64,000 nt of DNA, taken from positions 1-64,000 of the forward strand of contig NZ_BOVK01000024.1 in the NCBI RefSeq assembly GCF_018403685.1, read 5' to 3'. Position numbers and translations under genes: made by a program. Source of the DNA: Xylanibacillus composti. Lineage in GTDB: Bacteria > Bacillota > Bacilli > Paenibacillales > K13. Positions 54,019 through 63,093 of the stretch are shown piece after piece (position 1 is the stretch's first letter; each line of letters starts with the position of its first letter). The notes below the pieces were generated by a model that did not search any database, was not told the DNA's origin, and worked only from the letters and a program-made list of their open reading frames with translations.

Positions 54019-57000
54019 AGATCATCAGAATCTCGCGAATATCCTGCTCCGTTAGCATGGATGCTGTTGCCTGGTTGGGGCTAAGCACTTCGTCGATCAA
54101 ATGCTTCTTCCGACTCTGCAGCTCGACCATCTTCTCTTCCATCGTGCCTTGCGTAATCAGCCGGATGATCTGGACGACGTTCTTCTGGCCGATGCGATGG
54201 GCCCGGTCGGCAGCTTGCTGTTCGATGGCAGGATTCCACCACAAATCATAGAGGACAACGGTGTCCGCGCCTGTCAGATTCAGGCCGGTTCCTCCAGCCT
54301 TCAAGGAGATGAGGAAAAGATCCATTTCGCCATCATTAAATCGGTTGCAGAGCTCGACGCGCTCCCGGGAGGGCGTCGTTCCGTCCAGGTAAAAGTACGG
54401 GTGTCCGTGCACGCTGAGTTCCTTGCCAATCAGCTTGAGCATGTCTGTGAATTGCGAGAAGATCAACAGGCGCTTGCGATTGGCCAGAGCTTCCTCCACT
54501 ATCTCCTTCAATTGCTCCAGCTTCGCAGAGCCGCCTGTGTACCCTTGCACAAATAGAGCAGGGTGGCAGCAAATTTGCCGGAGCCGTGTGAGCCCGGCCA
54601 GGATCTTGATCCGGCTCTTCTGATATCCGTCCACGCTCAGATGCTTCAAGGTATCCTGCTGCAGCTTGGCCAGATAAGCGGCATACAGCTTCTTCTGTTC
54701 GGGGAACAGCTCGACAGGCTTTGTCGATTCCAGCTTATCCGGCAGGTCTTCCAGTACATCGCGCTTCCACCTGCGCAGGAGGAAGGGCCGAGTCCTCTTG
54801 GCTATCTCTTGAAGTGTCAAGTTGCTGAACGTCTTCAGGTCCTGGAACAATGCCGGGAAGACGACGTCGAAGATCGACCACAGTTCTTCCAGGCGATTCT
54901 CTATCGAGGTCCCCGTTAGGGCGAAGCGGTAATCGGCTTGAATGGCTTTGACTGCATGTGCGGTCCGCGTCGAAGGGTTCTTGAACACCTGCGCCTCATC
55001 CAAGATGAGGGAGTGGAACCGTTGCTTGGCATAATCCTTTGCATCCCGGAGCAGGAGCGGATAGGATGTGACGACAACGTCCACCCCCGCGACCCCGTGC
55101 ATTTTGTTGATCCGCTCGAACCGGTTGCCGTCTGCGATCAGCACCCGTATGTCGGGGGCAAATTTCTGAATTTCGTTCCGCCAGTTGTAAAGAAGCGAAC
55201 CGGGGCAAATGACAAGGGCCGGGGTGCCCAGCTTGCGGATGTCCGGCAAGATGGAGGCGAGATAGGCGATGCTCTGCAATGTCTTCCCAAGGCCCATATC
55301 ATCCGCCAGGATGCCGCCGAACCCGTAATGCGCCAACGTCTTCATCCACTGGTAGCCGAGCTTCTGATAATCCCGCAGCACCTCCGCCAGCGGAGCGGGA
55401 ATGGGAAACGCGAGATTATCCGGATGGCGCAGGTTGTCCAAGAGCTGGCGGATCGATCTTTCGATCTTCACGCCGTCGAATGTGTGCTCCAACAGATGGA
55501 TGCCGCGCGCTAGAGGGATCTCGATCTTCGATTCCGTCATCTCCGAATAAGGAATTCCGGTTTCGTTCAGGAATGTAACCAGGTTCTGAAGCTCCTCGCT
55601 GTCAAGCGGCAAGAGGGAGCCGTTCGGCAGCCGGTAATATCTCCGCTTCTCCACTACCGACTTCACCAGGCTGCGAATTTCCGTTTCCGGTATCCATCCC
55701 ATATGGATGCGGAATTCCAGCCAGTTGATTCGCTCGGCTGGGGATACATGGACATCGGCTTTGGGGACCGCACTCTTCTTGAGTACGCGTACCTTCACGG
55801 CAGTTGTCGCATAGACCTTAAGCAGTTTTTCCAGCTGGGGAACCACGTTGTAAAGGAAGTCGAACTCCGCTTCCTCCTCGCTCATGACGTAGCCGCTTTC
55901 TGTCTTCATAAACGGGCATTGCTCGATCAAATCAAGTATGCGTTGCTCCTGCTCAAGATCCCGCAGGACGACAAGAGGAGAGTCTGGCTGCCTTTGCTTG
56001 TCCTCCAGCGGGTTAAAGATGACTCCATCATACTGGAATTCAACCGCGGCGAGCAGACGATCCTTGACACGATCCAAGTAAAGCTTCGCTTGCAGCTTGG
56101 ATGATGCAATGCGATTGGCAATGGCGGGAGCGATTGTGACACTGCCCAGCTTCTTAAGGCTGGGAGTAGCTTTTTCGATAAACGGTATGATTTGATCGCG
56201 CTGCATTACAATCCGGCTCTGACCAGATTCGGCCAGGATCTTCTTCAACTCTGGAAGCTGTTTGCTTTGCTTGGCGGTAAGCGGGAACAGCTTTCCCTCC
56301 AGGAAGGCCATTTCATAAGGCTCCATGACAGTCAGGGGCTCTAATCCATAGATACAAAGTGCAAAGTTATCGGATTGCGCTTCCCGAAAGGCGAAGCGAA
56401 GAGGCAGAGGCTCTGCCGTTACAGAGATTCCGTCATACTTCTGGTCGCCATCCATCAGAACAACCCTTGGGGCTTGCGCCAACAGGGGAAGCAAGCCCTT
56501 CCAGGCTTGAGGAGGGATCGGCAGTATGCGGTTCCCCTTCGTGTCTGAGGCAAGGGTCGAATAGAGACGGCTTGACCCCCGGTATACCGTATGGGTATTC
56601 GCTATATCGATAAGAGCTTGCAAGACGGCTTCGTTTTCCTGCGAGAAGGTGTGCAGCTCCGGTTCGTAACTGAATCGCGATGAGAACACATAGCTCTCCT
56701 CCCGCACCAGATGCTCTAGGAAGGAGGAGAGCTGCTTGACCATGTACAACGCTCTGGGTCCGATCTTAAGCTCGATCCCGAATATAGCAGTGTCGGGGTT
56801 AACCGACAGGAGCTTCAGGATAAACGCAGCTTCGAGCGGCGTTCTCGTTTCCGCCAATGTTTGGTTATGAAGGGGGCGAGCAGGCTTGTCGTCAAGCAGT
56901 TCGAGAATTCGTTCGGCGATAGGAAGTTCCGCAGGCATGTCCGCAGGCTTCGATTCGATCTGGGGGGAAGAAACGGCCTCGTGGCCAGATGGCTGCATCG

Positions 57001-57277
57001 TGTAGAGCTGGATGAGCGCAGCGGCAATATGCTGGCAAAATGTAGGCACGGAAGCCAGTGAGGGACAGCTGCAATGCGCTTCCGGCTTGTCATTGGAAGG
57101 AAACGCAAGAGACACTTCATGCAGGTCGGAACTAGACACTTCCGCTATATATGTATCGGTATGCTTGTCAAATTGGACGAAGCGAACTTTATTGGTGCGG
57201 GACAGCCGTTCGCCTGTTTGGTAAGCATAGGTGCCGCACCATTGCTTGATCGATTTTCGAGTTAATCTTAAGCGCAT
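54017..57277 (-). CDS. SWIM zinc-finger SNF2-family helicase-like ATPase
   Basis: This 1086-residue protein has an N-terminal SWIM zinc finger (CSCPSLASVPTFCQH near 90-105), a bacterial SNF2-associated region (about 300-600), and an SNF2 ATPase. The ATPase has DDMGLGKTLQSIAYL, DEAQVFKNPSTRTAHAVKA in motif II, LTGTSIENRLEELWSIFD in motif III, LLIFSQFTDMLKLIG, and SLKAGGTGLNLTGADTV with DRAHRIGQ in motifs V-VI. It is a nucleic-acid translocase, not a known strand-separating helicase; the partner is unknown. ATG 57277 is preferred (AAGAAGG 8 bp upstream). The frame continues 40 codons further but reads Arg/Pro-rich noise. It stands alone between the lanthipeptide cluster and the repeat. Confidence 0.92.
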   Translation of the reverse strand: MRLRLTRKSIKQWCGTYAYQTGERLSRTNKVRFVQFDKHTDTYIAEVSSSDLHEVSLAFPSNDKPEAHCSCPSLASVPTFCQHIAAALIQLYTMQPSGHEAVSSPQIESKPADMPAELPIAERILELLDDKPARPLHNQTLAETRTPLEAAFILKLLSVNPDTAIFGIELKIGPRALYMVKQLSSFLEHLVREESYVFSSRFSYEPELHTFSQENEAVLQALIDIANTHTVYRGSSRLYSTLASDTKGNRILPIPPQAWKGLLPLLAQAPRVVLMDGDQKYDGISVTAEPLPLRFAFREAQSDNFALCIYGLEPLTVMEPYEMAFLEGKLFPLTAKQSKQLPELKKILAESGQSRIVMQRDQIIPFIEKATPSLKKLGSVTIAPAIANRIASSKLQAKLYLDRVKDRLLAAVEFQYDGVIFNPLEDKQRQPDSPLVVLRDLEQEQRILDLIEQCPFMKTESGYVMSEEEAEFDFLYNVVPQLEKLLKVYATTAVKVRVLKKSAVPKADVHVSPAERINWLEFRIHMGWIPETEIRSLVKSVVEKRRYYRLPNGSLLPLDSEELQNLVTFLNETGIPYSEMTESKIEIPLARGIHLLEHTFDGVKIERSIRQLLDNLRHPDNLAFPIPAPLAEVLRDYQKLGYQWMKTLAHYGFGGILADDMGLGKTLQSIAYLASILPDIRKLGTPALVICPGSLLYNWRNEIQKFAPDIRVLIADGNRFERINKMHGVAGVDVVVTSYPLLLRDAKDYAKQRFHSLILDEAQVFKNPSTRTAHAVKAIQADYRFALTGTSIENRLEELWSIFDVVFPALFQDLKTFSNLTLQEIAKRTRPFLLRRWKRDVLEDLPDKLESTKPVELFPEQKKLYAAYLAKLQQDTLKHLSVDGYQKSRIKILAGLTRLRQICCHPALFVQGYTGGSAKLEQLKEIVEEALANRKRLLIFSQFTDMLKLIGKELSVHGHPYFYLDGTTPSRERVELCNRFNDGEMDLFLISLKAGGTGLNLTGADTVVLYDLWWNPAIEQQAADRAHRIGQKNVVQIIRLITQGTMEEKMVELQSRKKHLIDEVLSPNQATASMLTEQDIREILMI

Positions 57278-57476
57278 CAATCGAACCTTCTTTTCACAGC
57301 GGTGGTTAGTATTGTCCATTGTAGCACAGTTCCTTGGAAAAGAGCGAAATCGCGGTCGGGCAGCAGGGGAAGGCCGGCGACGGAAGCGAACGTCCAATTA
57401 TATACTGTTTAGCTCCTCTACCCGCCAGGCTTGACGCTCGGCCACTGCGATTGACCTTGCCGATGACATGTAGCTT

Positions 57477-57685
57477 TAACGGACACGGACGACCGTTAAA
57501 GGCCGAATGCGGCGTTATGTGACATTGTAACGGACACGGATGACCATTAGCGCTGAATGGACAGGTCAAAACGACGCCTTTTGACCTCTAATGGACATCG
57601 GCGACCGTTAGAAAATTGAAGGAATGTTTTTTTCGCTCTAATGGTCATGGGGGACCGCTATACATTCAATCGGCTGGTTGGTACT
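57477..57685. repeat. Dispersed intergenic repeat, copy 2
   Basis: This region contains palindromes at 57477-57498, 57528-57550, 57588-57611 and 57638-57660 with TAACGG/CCGTTA-type arms. The last three and their spacers line up with the copy at the left edge, including GAATGGACA, GACCTCTAATGGACATCGGC and CGGCTGGT. The spacer runs of T and the unit order are preserved, so this is a true repeated element. Confidence 0.85.
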
Positions 57686-57903
57686 CGGTAATCACGAATT
57701 CTAGCACCCACTAATTTTCGGATATCTGGCAATGTAAACACCTCTTAGTCAAGTGTAGACAATGGCGGGTGGAAAAATAAGCAACACAAAAGTATTGCAT
57801 ATGTTAATACTTATAGGTATTTTTTCATTTGAGACCAACATATTATTTCAAAATCCTTTTGCAAGGAGGGGAGATTCATTTGATCCTATCATAGTACTTA
57901 TCC

Positions 57904-58017
57904 ATGTCGCCTGCAGAAAAGTCAGGACTAGGGGTGATCGTAATCGTAGTGGTTGCCCTAATGGTGTGGCTAGAGATACGCCATCAGAGGAGGAAGAAAA
58001 ATACTGTTAATGATTGA
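57904..58017 (+). other. Possible 37-residue single-helix peptide
   Basis: An ATG-started frame reads a single hydrophobic segment, VIVIVVVALMVWLEI, followed by a basic tail HQRRKK. A good AGGAGGGG lies 33 bp too far upstream, so translation is doubtful. No family recognised. The region 57686-57903 has nothing else. Confidence 0.25.
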
Positions 58018-58087
58018 CATTCGGGATCATGACAGATATGCTTGGATAAGGAGAACCTGAAAGGTGGAGTCCCATTTTGCCAGCATA

Positions 58088-58178
58088 CTTGTAATGGTTA
58101 AGGAATCGAATAGAACACATCTCTCATGAACATGTTGAACAAATTCGGGAGAAGTGTGCCTATTTTAACCATTACAGG
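58088..58178. other. Large imperfect hairpin (about 90 bp)
   Basis: TGTAATGGTTAA (58090-58101) and TTAACCATTACA (58165-58176) are perfect 12-bp inverted arms. Inside them, AATAGAACACATCTCTC pairs partly with the region complementary to GGGAGAAGTGTG. A terminator-like hairpin follows at 58215-58240. Confidence 0.6.
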
Positions 58179-58214
58179 GACGCAGGGTAACCATAGTTGT
58201 TACTATTCCATGCG

Positions 58215-58240
58215 GAGTGCCTATAAGGTGCTCTTTTTTT
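58215..58240 (+). terminator. Terminator-like hairpin before the DUF1062 gene
   Basis: GAGTGCC pairs with GGTGCTC (two wobbles) around TATAA, and seven T follow. It lies about 70 bp before the DUF1062 start, so it may end an upstream small transcript or act as an attenuator. Confidence 0.6.
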
Positions 58241-58307
58241 GTGTGGAAAATCTTTTCTCCCCCAACCGATGTTCTGCGTTCCTCTGAGAAATTGGAGGAG
58301 CAATATA

Positions 58308-58889
58308 GTGAGTTATACCATACAATGTCAAATTGTCGCTCAAGAACCGCCGAAGGTCGAACACCATTGTCAAGCCTGCAAAAAAAGCGCGGAGTTTTAT
58401 TGTAGTGAGAAGTTTAGAGTCAATGCACAGCAGAAACATATTGACGTCTGGCTCATCTATAAATGTGTATATTGTGATAGCACGTGGAATTTACCTGTTA
58501 TATCGAGAGTTCGTATCGGCGGAATCGACAAGAATCTGTATCAAAAATTCATGAACAACGACCGCGAGACTGCCTGGACATATGCATTTCAGATAGAAAG
58601 ACTAAGGAAGCTGTGCAATAGCGTCAATACGAATATCAAGTACACGACGGTAAGTAAGCCGATCAAATTGGAAAGTGGAGACGTGACGATTCATCTGGTT
58701 TCCCCATACAAGTTTGATCTCCGATTAGACAAGTTGTTGGTGCAGGTTCTAGGGATATCTAGATCAAAACTGTATCAGATGGTTGAAGGAGGCAGAATTC
58801 GGACAAAGCCGCAAGTGAGCATAAAACATAAAATCAAGCATGATGTAGAGATTACAATTAAAGGCGAGGCAAGCAATATCACATTTTAG
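58308..58889 (+). CDS. DUF1062 domain protein
   Basis: This 193-residue protein has a zinc-ribbon-like start (QCQIVAQEPPKVEHHCQAC and then a second CVYCDSTWNLP pair of cysteines). A middle part with DRETAWTYAFQIERLRKLCN is typical of DUF1062. The C-terminal end (about 130-193, DLRLDKLLVQVLGISRSKLYQM followed by VEGGRI) resembles an S4 RNA-binding fold. The start is GTG 58308 with TTGGAGGAG upstream; an earlier in-frame ATG lacks support. Function is unknown; the S4-like tail suggests RNA contact, as inference only. Confidence 0.8.
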   Translation: MSYTIQCQIVAQEPPKVEHHCQACKKSAEFYCSEKFRVNAQQKHIDVWLIYKCVYCDSTWNLPVISRVRIGGIDKNLYQKFMNNDRETAWTYAFQIERLRKLCNSVNTNIKYTTVSKPIKLESGDVTIHLVSPYKFDLRLDKLLVQVLGISRSKLYQMVEGGRIRTKPQVSIKHKIKHDVEITIKGEASNITF

Positions 58890-58933
58890 AGGGAAAGAGG
58901 CTGTGAAGGAAGGGCAGATGATCTCCGATCAAA

Positions 58934-59161
58934 TTGTTTGCATATATCGAAGAATTGAATTCACAGTATCCAACCAAACGCATACTCGAGTGGTCCCATC
59001 AAGACAAATGGTACTACGCTACTGGAGCTGCTGATTGTCATTGTGTCGTTCTGCCGCAATACAATGCAGTAGGTGTTAGGATGTTCAACAAATATACGAA
59101 CCAATACAAAGAGGATCAAGTTGCATTTACCAACACTTTGTTGCAATGTCTTGGCCGTTAA
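58934..59161 (+). pseudogene. C-terminal fragment of a serine-hydrolase-like protein
   Basis: A 75-codon frame reads LEWSHQDKWYYATGAADCHC and then VGVRMFNKYTNQYKEDQVAF, ending LLQCLGR. This looks like the extreme C-terminus of a beta-lactamase/serine-hydrolase family protein, not a complete protein. The start is a TTG without a good ribosome-binding site, and no catalytic motif is present. Fragment status is likely; the family is a weak call. Confidence 0.4.
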
Positions 59162-59241
59162 ACAACCGAAATTGCTGGCAACATGTTCAGGCTGGTTGCT
59201 GTCTGAGGCCATCCCAGGTTGTCGGCTGTGAAGTGCGCGGT

Positions 59242-59886
59242 TTAGGATAGTGCTTTTCTTCTCCATAGGATCGTAAGAATCAGGATGATACAGGCGGCGC
59301 TCCCTGTCAAGGGGAACAGCATGGTGGTCATCGAATAATGTTCCAAAGCAATAACGGACAAGACATTTCGGATGACGAACAGAACAAAGAAGGTCACATC
59401 CTCCTCGAACGGATAGTGATAAGCCTTTCGTATGGATGGACCAAATCCTAGCACATCGACTGCCGTCAAGATAATGACTGCCCACAGCGGGTCAGAAGTC
59501 AGAGCCCATGCAGGCAATGAGGAAATCGCCAAAATTAGAAAGGTCCAATCCAACCGCGTAATGACAATATCCTTTCTTCTTTGATACGCCATGACGGCAA
59601 TCAGGATCGTAATGACACCCGATACGCCCATGGGCCATGCCCCTAAACCGCCGTTATCCTGCAGCTGCGCGAAGAATACGATGAATGTGGCCAAGCCCCA
59701 AATGGTCCAGGAGAAGTAGTGAGGTTGAATATAAAGCTTGCCTTTTTCACATTGTAATAAGGAAGTGACGATGTGTATTATAAAGAAATCATCAGCATGC
59801 TCGCGATCCTCTCTTCTCTCATGACTGCAAATGTTCCTGTTGCATGCAATAAAAGCGTTTACCATCGAATCGAAGGAACTTCTCAA
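59242..59886 (-). CDS. Multi-pass membrane protein, N-terminus uncertain
   Basis: The last roughly 165 residues form about six hydrophobic segments (YFSWTIWGLATFIVFFAQLQ, GVSGVITILIAVMAYQ, TFLILAISSLPAWALT, LWAVIILTAVDVLGFGPSIR, and two more). The motif KPHYFSW-type start, here QPHYFSWTIW, is usually preceded by another helix in similar proteins. Here the upstream 45 residues are charged and not membrane-like, so the original 5' end may be lost or frameshifted. Function unknown. Confidence 0.55.
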   Translation of the reverse strand: MRSSFDSMVNAFIACNRNICSHERREDREHADDFFIIHIVTSLLQCEKGKLYIQPHYFSWTIWGLATFIVFFAQLQDNGGLGAWPMGVSGVITILIAVMAYQRRKDIVITRLDWTFLILAISSLPAWALTSDPLWAVIILTAVDVLGFGPSIRKAYHYPFEEDVTFFVLFVIRNVLSVIALEHYSMTTMLFPLTGSAACIILILTILWRRKALS

Positions 59887-59991
59887 TTTGACGGCGGTCG
59901 GGCCGGCAGAGCCTGCTTCATCGCAGGAATTTCACTAGCGAGCAGTTGGAGCGCAGGCTAACCAGGCCCATGCCTCGCTCAGGCGTAAGCT

Positions 59992-60546
59992 TCAATGCGA
60001 TCGTGCGGCGTCATGGTCGACAGCGAAGCTGAATATGACCTTGAACATGAATAGAGACCATAAGGCTAGCAGAACGCTCGGGATGTGGCCAGCCGAGAAC
60101 AGCAGCAGGACGATCCCGGAAATGGCGAGTATGGCGGCAATCATGCGCTGGCTGGGGAAGCCAAACAACGCGTTGACTAGCAGTGCGGCCCCGCCCGTAT
60201 ATCCCCAAACCAGGATGCTAGCCCAATAGCCTTCACCAAACAGCAGGGCCAGCAGGATCGGCTGGATATGCACAGCGATGAAGAGCAGCCGGGTCCTTGC
60301 TCGGGATCGATAGTAATCATTGGTGGAACAGGCGAAGTTGGCAATCACGCCGCCGGTGATATCGATGGTCAGGGCGACGAGCAGCACAATTTTCCACCCC
60401 GCCAATACGCGCCATTCCGGGTAAGTCCAACCGAGCAGAACAGCCGACATGCCTGCACAGAACAGCAGGATAAGCACCAACTCCAGCAGAGGTATTCGCA
60501 AGCCAAACAGCTCGTGAAAGGCTTTCGGTACGCGCACATGCTTCAT
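59992..60546 (-). CDS. Integral membrane protein under TetR control
   Basis: This 184-residue protein has about five hydrophobic segments: LLELVLILLFCAGMSAVLL, WKIVLLVALTIDITGGVIANFAC, LLFIAVHIQPILLALLF, SILVWGYTGGAALLVNALF, and IPSVLLALWSLFMFKVIFSF. No transporter or enzyme family was recognised. The start ATG has a GGAGGAAC ribosome-binding site. A palindrome of TetR type sits just upstream at 60579-60595, and the next gene encodes a TetR regulator with a related palindrome, so repression by that TetR is likely. Confidence 0.7.
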   Translation of the reverse strand: MKHVRVPKAFHELFGLRIPLLELVLILLFCAGMSAVLLGWTYPEWRVLAGWKIVLLVALTIDITGGVIANFACSTNDYYRSRARTRLLFIAVHIQPILLALLFGEGYWASILVWGYTGGAALLVNALFGFPSQRMIAAILAISGIVLLLFSAGHIPSVLLALWSLFMFKVIFSFAVDHDAARSH

Positions 60547-60578
60547 TTTTGTTCCTCCTTACAATGCATTTATAACAA

Positions 60579-60595
60579 ACCGACCAATCGGTCAG
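60579..60595. promoter_or_regulatory. TetR-type operator before the membrane protein gene
   Basis: The sequence ACCGACCAATCGGTCAG contains GACC-AAT-CGGTC symmetry and is related to the perfect site at 61287-61304. It lies about 33 bp upstream of the membrane-protein start, in its promoter. Confidence 0.65.
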
Positions 60596-60643
60596 TTATT
60601 GGGGCGCAAAACTATACCCGATCTGTTGCGAATCAGACGGGCA

Positions 60644-61249
60644 TTACGAGGGTTGAAGCATTTGGACGAGAAAGGCTGTTTGGGCGGACCACATTTGCTT
60701 ATACTTGCTGTCGTCCCCGGTTAGGAGATAGTGGAGGCCCATTCCGTCCATGAGCGGCAGCAGGAGTGAAGAGGCGGCACGAACGGCTTCGGGTTTTACA
60801 GAATCCGGTACGAGTCTGGACAGTTGATCGTAGAATGCCTGCTCCAGCTCGTCAGCGAATGAAGCGAGCAGCGCATGATACGCAGGATTGAACAGGCTCT
60901 CATGCGAATAAGAGAGGAATGCCCGGAACAAAGTCATAGATGACTCCGGCGTGTCAAACAGAGATTCGCCGAGCGCCTGCATGAAATGCTCCACATGCTG
61001 ATAGGAACCGCTCAGCATGGCACGCTTCATCTCATCCACAATAAGGTGCAGCGCGCTGACCAGTACATCATCGCTGGAAGGGAAATGGTGAAAGATCGTA
61101 CTCTTGCTTACGCCGCTGGCGGATGCCAGCTTGGCAGTGGAAAGCGACTTCAAGCCTTGCCCGGCGATCAATTCGATGGCTGAACGAAGGATATGTGCGC
61201 GGGTTTGCTCGCCCTTCCGCAAGCGCTTGTCAGATAGGTTGGCAGTCAT
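60644..61249 (-). CDS. TetR family repressor
   Basis: This 201-residue regulator has an N-terminal TetR HTH (about 12-60: RAHILRSAIELIAGQGLKSL followed by STAKLASASGVSKSTIFHHF) and a helical ligand-binding C-terminus (about 70-200) with no family specificity that I recognise. It is upstream of the membrane-protein gene on the same strand. Operators sit at both promoters, so the pair looks like a small autoregulated unit. The ligand and the membrane protein's substrate are unknown. Confidence 0.88.
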   Translation of the reverse strand: MTANLSDKRLRKGEQTRAHILRSAIELIAGQGLKSLSTAKLASASGVSKSTIFHHFPSSDDVLVSALHLIVDEMKRAMLSGSYQHVEHFMQALGESLFDTPESSMTLFRAFLSYSHESLFNPAYHALLASFADELEQAFYDQLSRLVPDSVKPEAVRAASSLLLPLMDGMGLHYLLTGDDSKYKQMWSAQTAFLVQMLQPS

Positions 61250-61286
61250 GCGTAGAACCTCCGTTCATTTGTTTTGATTGTAATAG

Positions 61287-61304
61287 TGACCGACCGAACG
61301 GTCA
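61287..61304. promoter_or_regulatory. TetR-type operator at its own promoter
   Basis: TGACCG-ACCGAA-CGGTCA is a perfect 6-bp inverted repeat 38 bp upstream of the TetR start. It shares GACCG/CGGTC bases with the site at 60579-60595. Confidence 0.7.
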
Positions 61305-61564
61305 AGTTTTTTGCGTTTATGCCTTCTCTCGTGCGGCGTACAAGTGATCAACCTGTGAACACCGACATTTACCGCTAGGAAATAGACGGCAACTATCATA
61401 TAATAGTAGTTGCATATTTTCATCCACATGCAATAGTGATACACTATGATAGGTTATCAATTGATCCAGAAAGATGTGTGGCCAGGTCTTAACTTGGCTT
61501 GCTGGGCGCCTGAGCAGGAGCGCATGCATCTTTTCTGCAAATCTTAAATATAGAGGCGGTATAC

Positions 61565-63061
61565 ATGAGAACAGACGTTATCTTAATTGGTGCCGGGATC
61601 ATGAGTGCGACCCTAGGGTCACTGCTGAAAGAATTAGTACCGGACTGGGAGATTACTGTGTTTGAGAGGCGCGCGAACGCAGGGGAGGAAAGCTCCAACG
61701 AATGGAACAATGCGGGTACAGGGCATTCTTCCTTGTGCGAGCTGAACTACACTACCGCAAAGCCGGACGGTTCCATTGACATAAGCAAAGCCGTCAAAGT
61801 CAATGAAGAGTTTCAAGTATCCAAGCAGTTCTGGTCTTATCTTGTTGACAGCAAGCTGATCAAAAACCCGCATGATTTTATCATGTCTGTGCCGCATATG
61901 AGCTTCGTGCAGGGGGATGAGGATGTAGCGTTTCTTAAGAAGAGATTCGATGCGCTTTCGAAGAATCCCTTGTTTCAAGGAATGGAATACTCCGACGATC
62001 CGGACAAGCTGAAGGAATGGATTCCGTTGATGATGCAGGATCGGAACGTGACGAAGCCGATAGCGGCCACAAGGATCGAATCCGGTACGGACGTTAACTT
62101 CGGCGCGTTAACCCGAATGTTGTTCGCTCACTTGCAGAAGCAGCATGTTAATATCCACTATAATCAACAAGTCGATGATATCAAGCGTGCTGGCGACGGC
62201 TCGTGGGAGCTGAAGGTGCGTGACGTCAAGACCGGCACCGTTGAGCGACATACGGCCAAATTCGTATTTATCGGCGGCGGCGGCGGCAGCCTGCACCTGC
62301 TGCAGAAATCCGGCATTCCGGAGGGCAGAGGCATTGGGGGATTCCCGGTTAGCGGTCTGTTTATGGTATGCCAAAATCCGGATATCGTTGCCAAGCATCG
62401 GGCCAAGGTCTACGGCAAAGCGCCGGTTGGCGCGCCGCCTATGTCCGTTCCGCATTTGGACACCCGCTACATCGACGGCAAGGAATCGCTGTTGTTCGGC
62501 CCATTCGCCGGCTTCTCGCCTAAGTTCTTGAAGTATGGTTCCCTCATGGACCTGTTTACATCCGTCAAGCCGCATAATCTGGTGACTATGCTGGCGGCAG
62601 GCGCGAAGAATGTGCCCTTGACCACGTATTTGATTAAGCAAGTCATGCTGTCCAAGGAACAGCGCATGGACGCTCTGCGGGACTTTATTCCGAACGCCAA
62701 GAGCGAGGATTGGGATCTGCTCGTAGCGGGCCAGCGTGTGCAAGTTATCAAGGACACAGCAGCCGGCCGAGGCACACTGCAGTTCGGTACAGAAGTGATC
62801 AGTGCGGCAGACGGTTCGATCGCCGCCTTGCTCGGCGCTTCGCCGGGGGCGTCCACGGCTGTTTCTGTCATGCTGGAAGTTATCAACAAATGCTTCCCGC
62901 AGCACCTGCAAGAATGGGAGCCTAAGATCAAAGAGATGATCCCTTCTTACGGTGAGTCCTTGAAGAACAATCCGAAGCTGATTCAAGACATTCATGCCTC
63001 GACAGCGCGAACGCTGGGCTTGGAGAATCTCCAGCAGGAAAAAGTATTGCAGGAAGCATAA
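61565..63061 (+). CDS. mqo: Malate:quinone oxidoreductase
   Basis: This 498-residue FAD enzyme oxidises malate to oxaloacetate and passes electrons to the quinone pool at the inner face of the membrane. Signatures are the FAD-binding [71 protein letters not shown], and [19 protein letters not shown] near the end. Length is normal (about 490-500). The ATG at 61565 follows a GAGGCGG ribosome-binding site. It is monocistronic and ends in a strong terminator whose stem contains the stop codon. The 61305-61564 interval shows no other gene. Confidence 0.96.
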   Translation: MRTDVILIGAGIMSATLGSLLKELVPDWEITVFERRANAGEESSNEWNNAGTGHSSLCELNYTTAKPDGSIDISKAVKVNEEFQVSKQFWSYLVDSKLIKNPHDFIMSVPHMSFVQGDEDVAFLKKRFDALSKNPLFQGMEYSDDPDKLKEWIPLMMQDRNVTKPIAATRIESGTDVNFGALTRMLFAHLQKQHVNIHYNQQVDDIKRAGDGSWELKVRDVKTGTVERHTAKFVFIGGGGGSLHLLQKSGIPEGRGIGGFPVSGLFMVCQNPDIVAKHRAKVYGKAPVGAPPMSVPHLDTRYIDGKESLLFGPFAGFSPKFLKYGSLMDLFTSVKPHNLVTMLAAGAKNVPLTTYLIKQVMLSKEQRMDALRDFIPNAKSEDWDLLVAGQRVQVIKDTAAGRGTLQFGTEVISAADGSIAALLGASPGASTAVSVMLEVINKCFPQHLQEWEPKIKEMIPSYGESLKNNPKLIQDIHASTARTLGLENLQQEKVLQEA

Positions 63062-63093
63062 ATGGCCGTTTGGCGCATTTATGCTTTTTTTCT
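63055..63093 (+). terminator. mqo terminator overlapping its stop codon
   Basis: AGCATAAATG pairs with CATTTATGCT and is followed by seven T. The TAA stop of mqo (63059-63061) lies inside the left arm. Confidence 0.9.

Noticed and set aside
57278..57397. Upstream extension of the SNF2-like gene by 40 codons
   Set aside because: The extension reads Arg/Pro-rich noise and overlaps the intergenic region; ATG 57277 has a properly spaced AAGAAGG.
58019..58240. T-box or other known riboswitch upstream of the DUF1062 gene
   Set aside because: No T-box consensus or known riboswitch core was recognised; the region is better described as an unexplained hairpin plus terminator.
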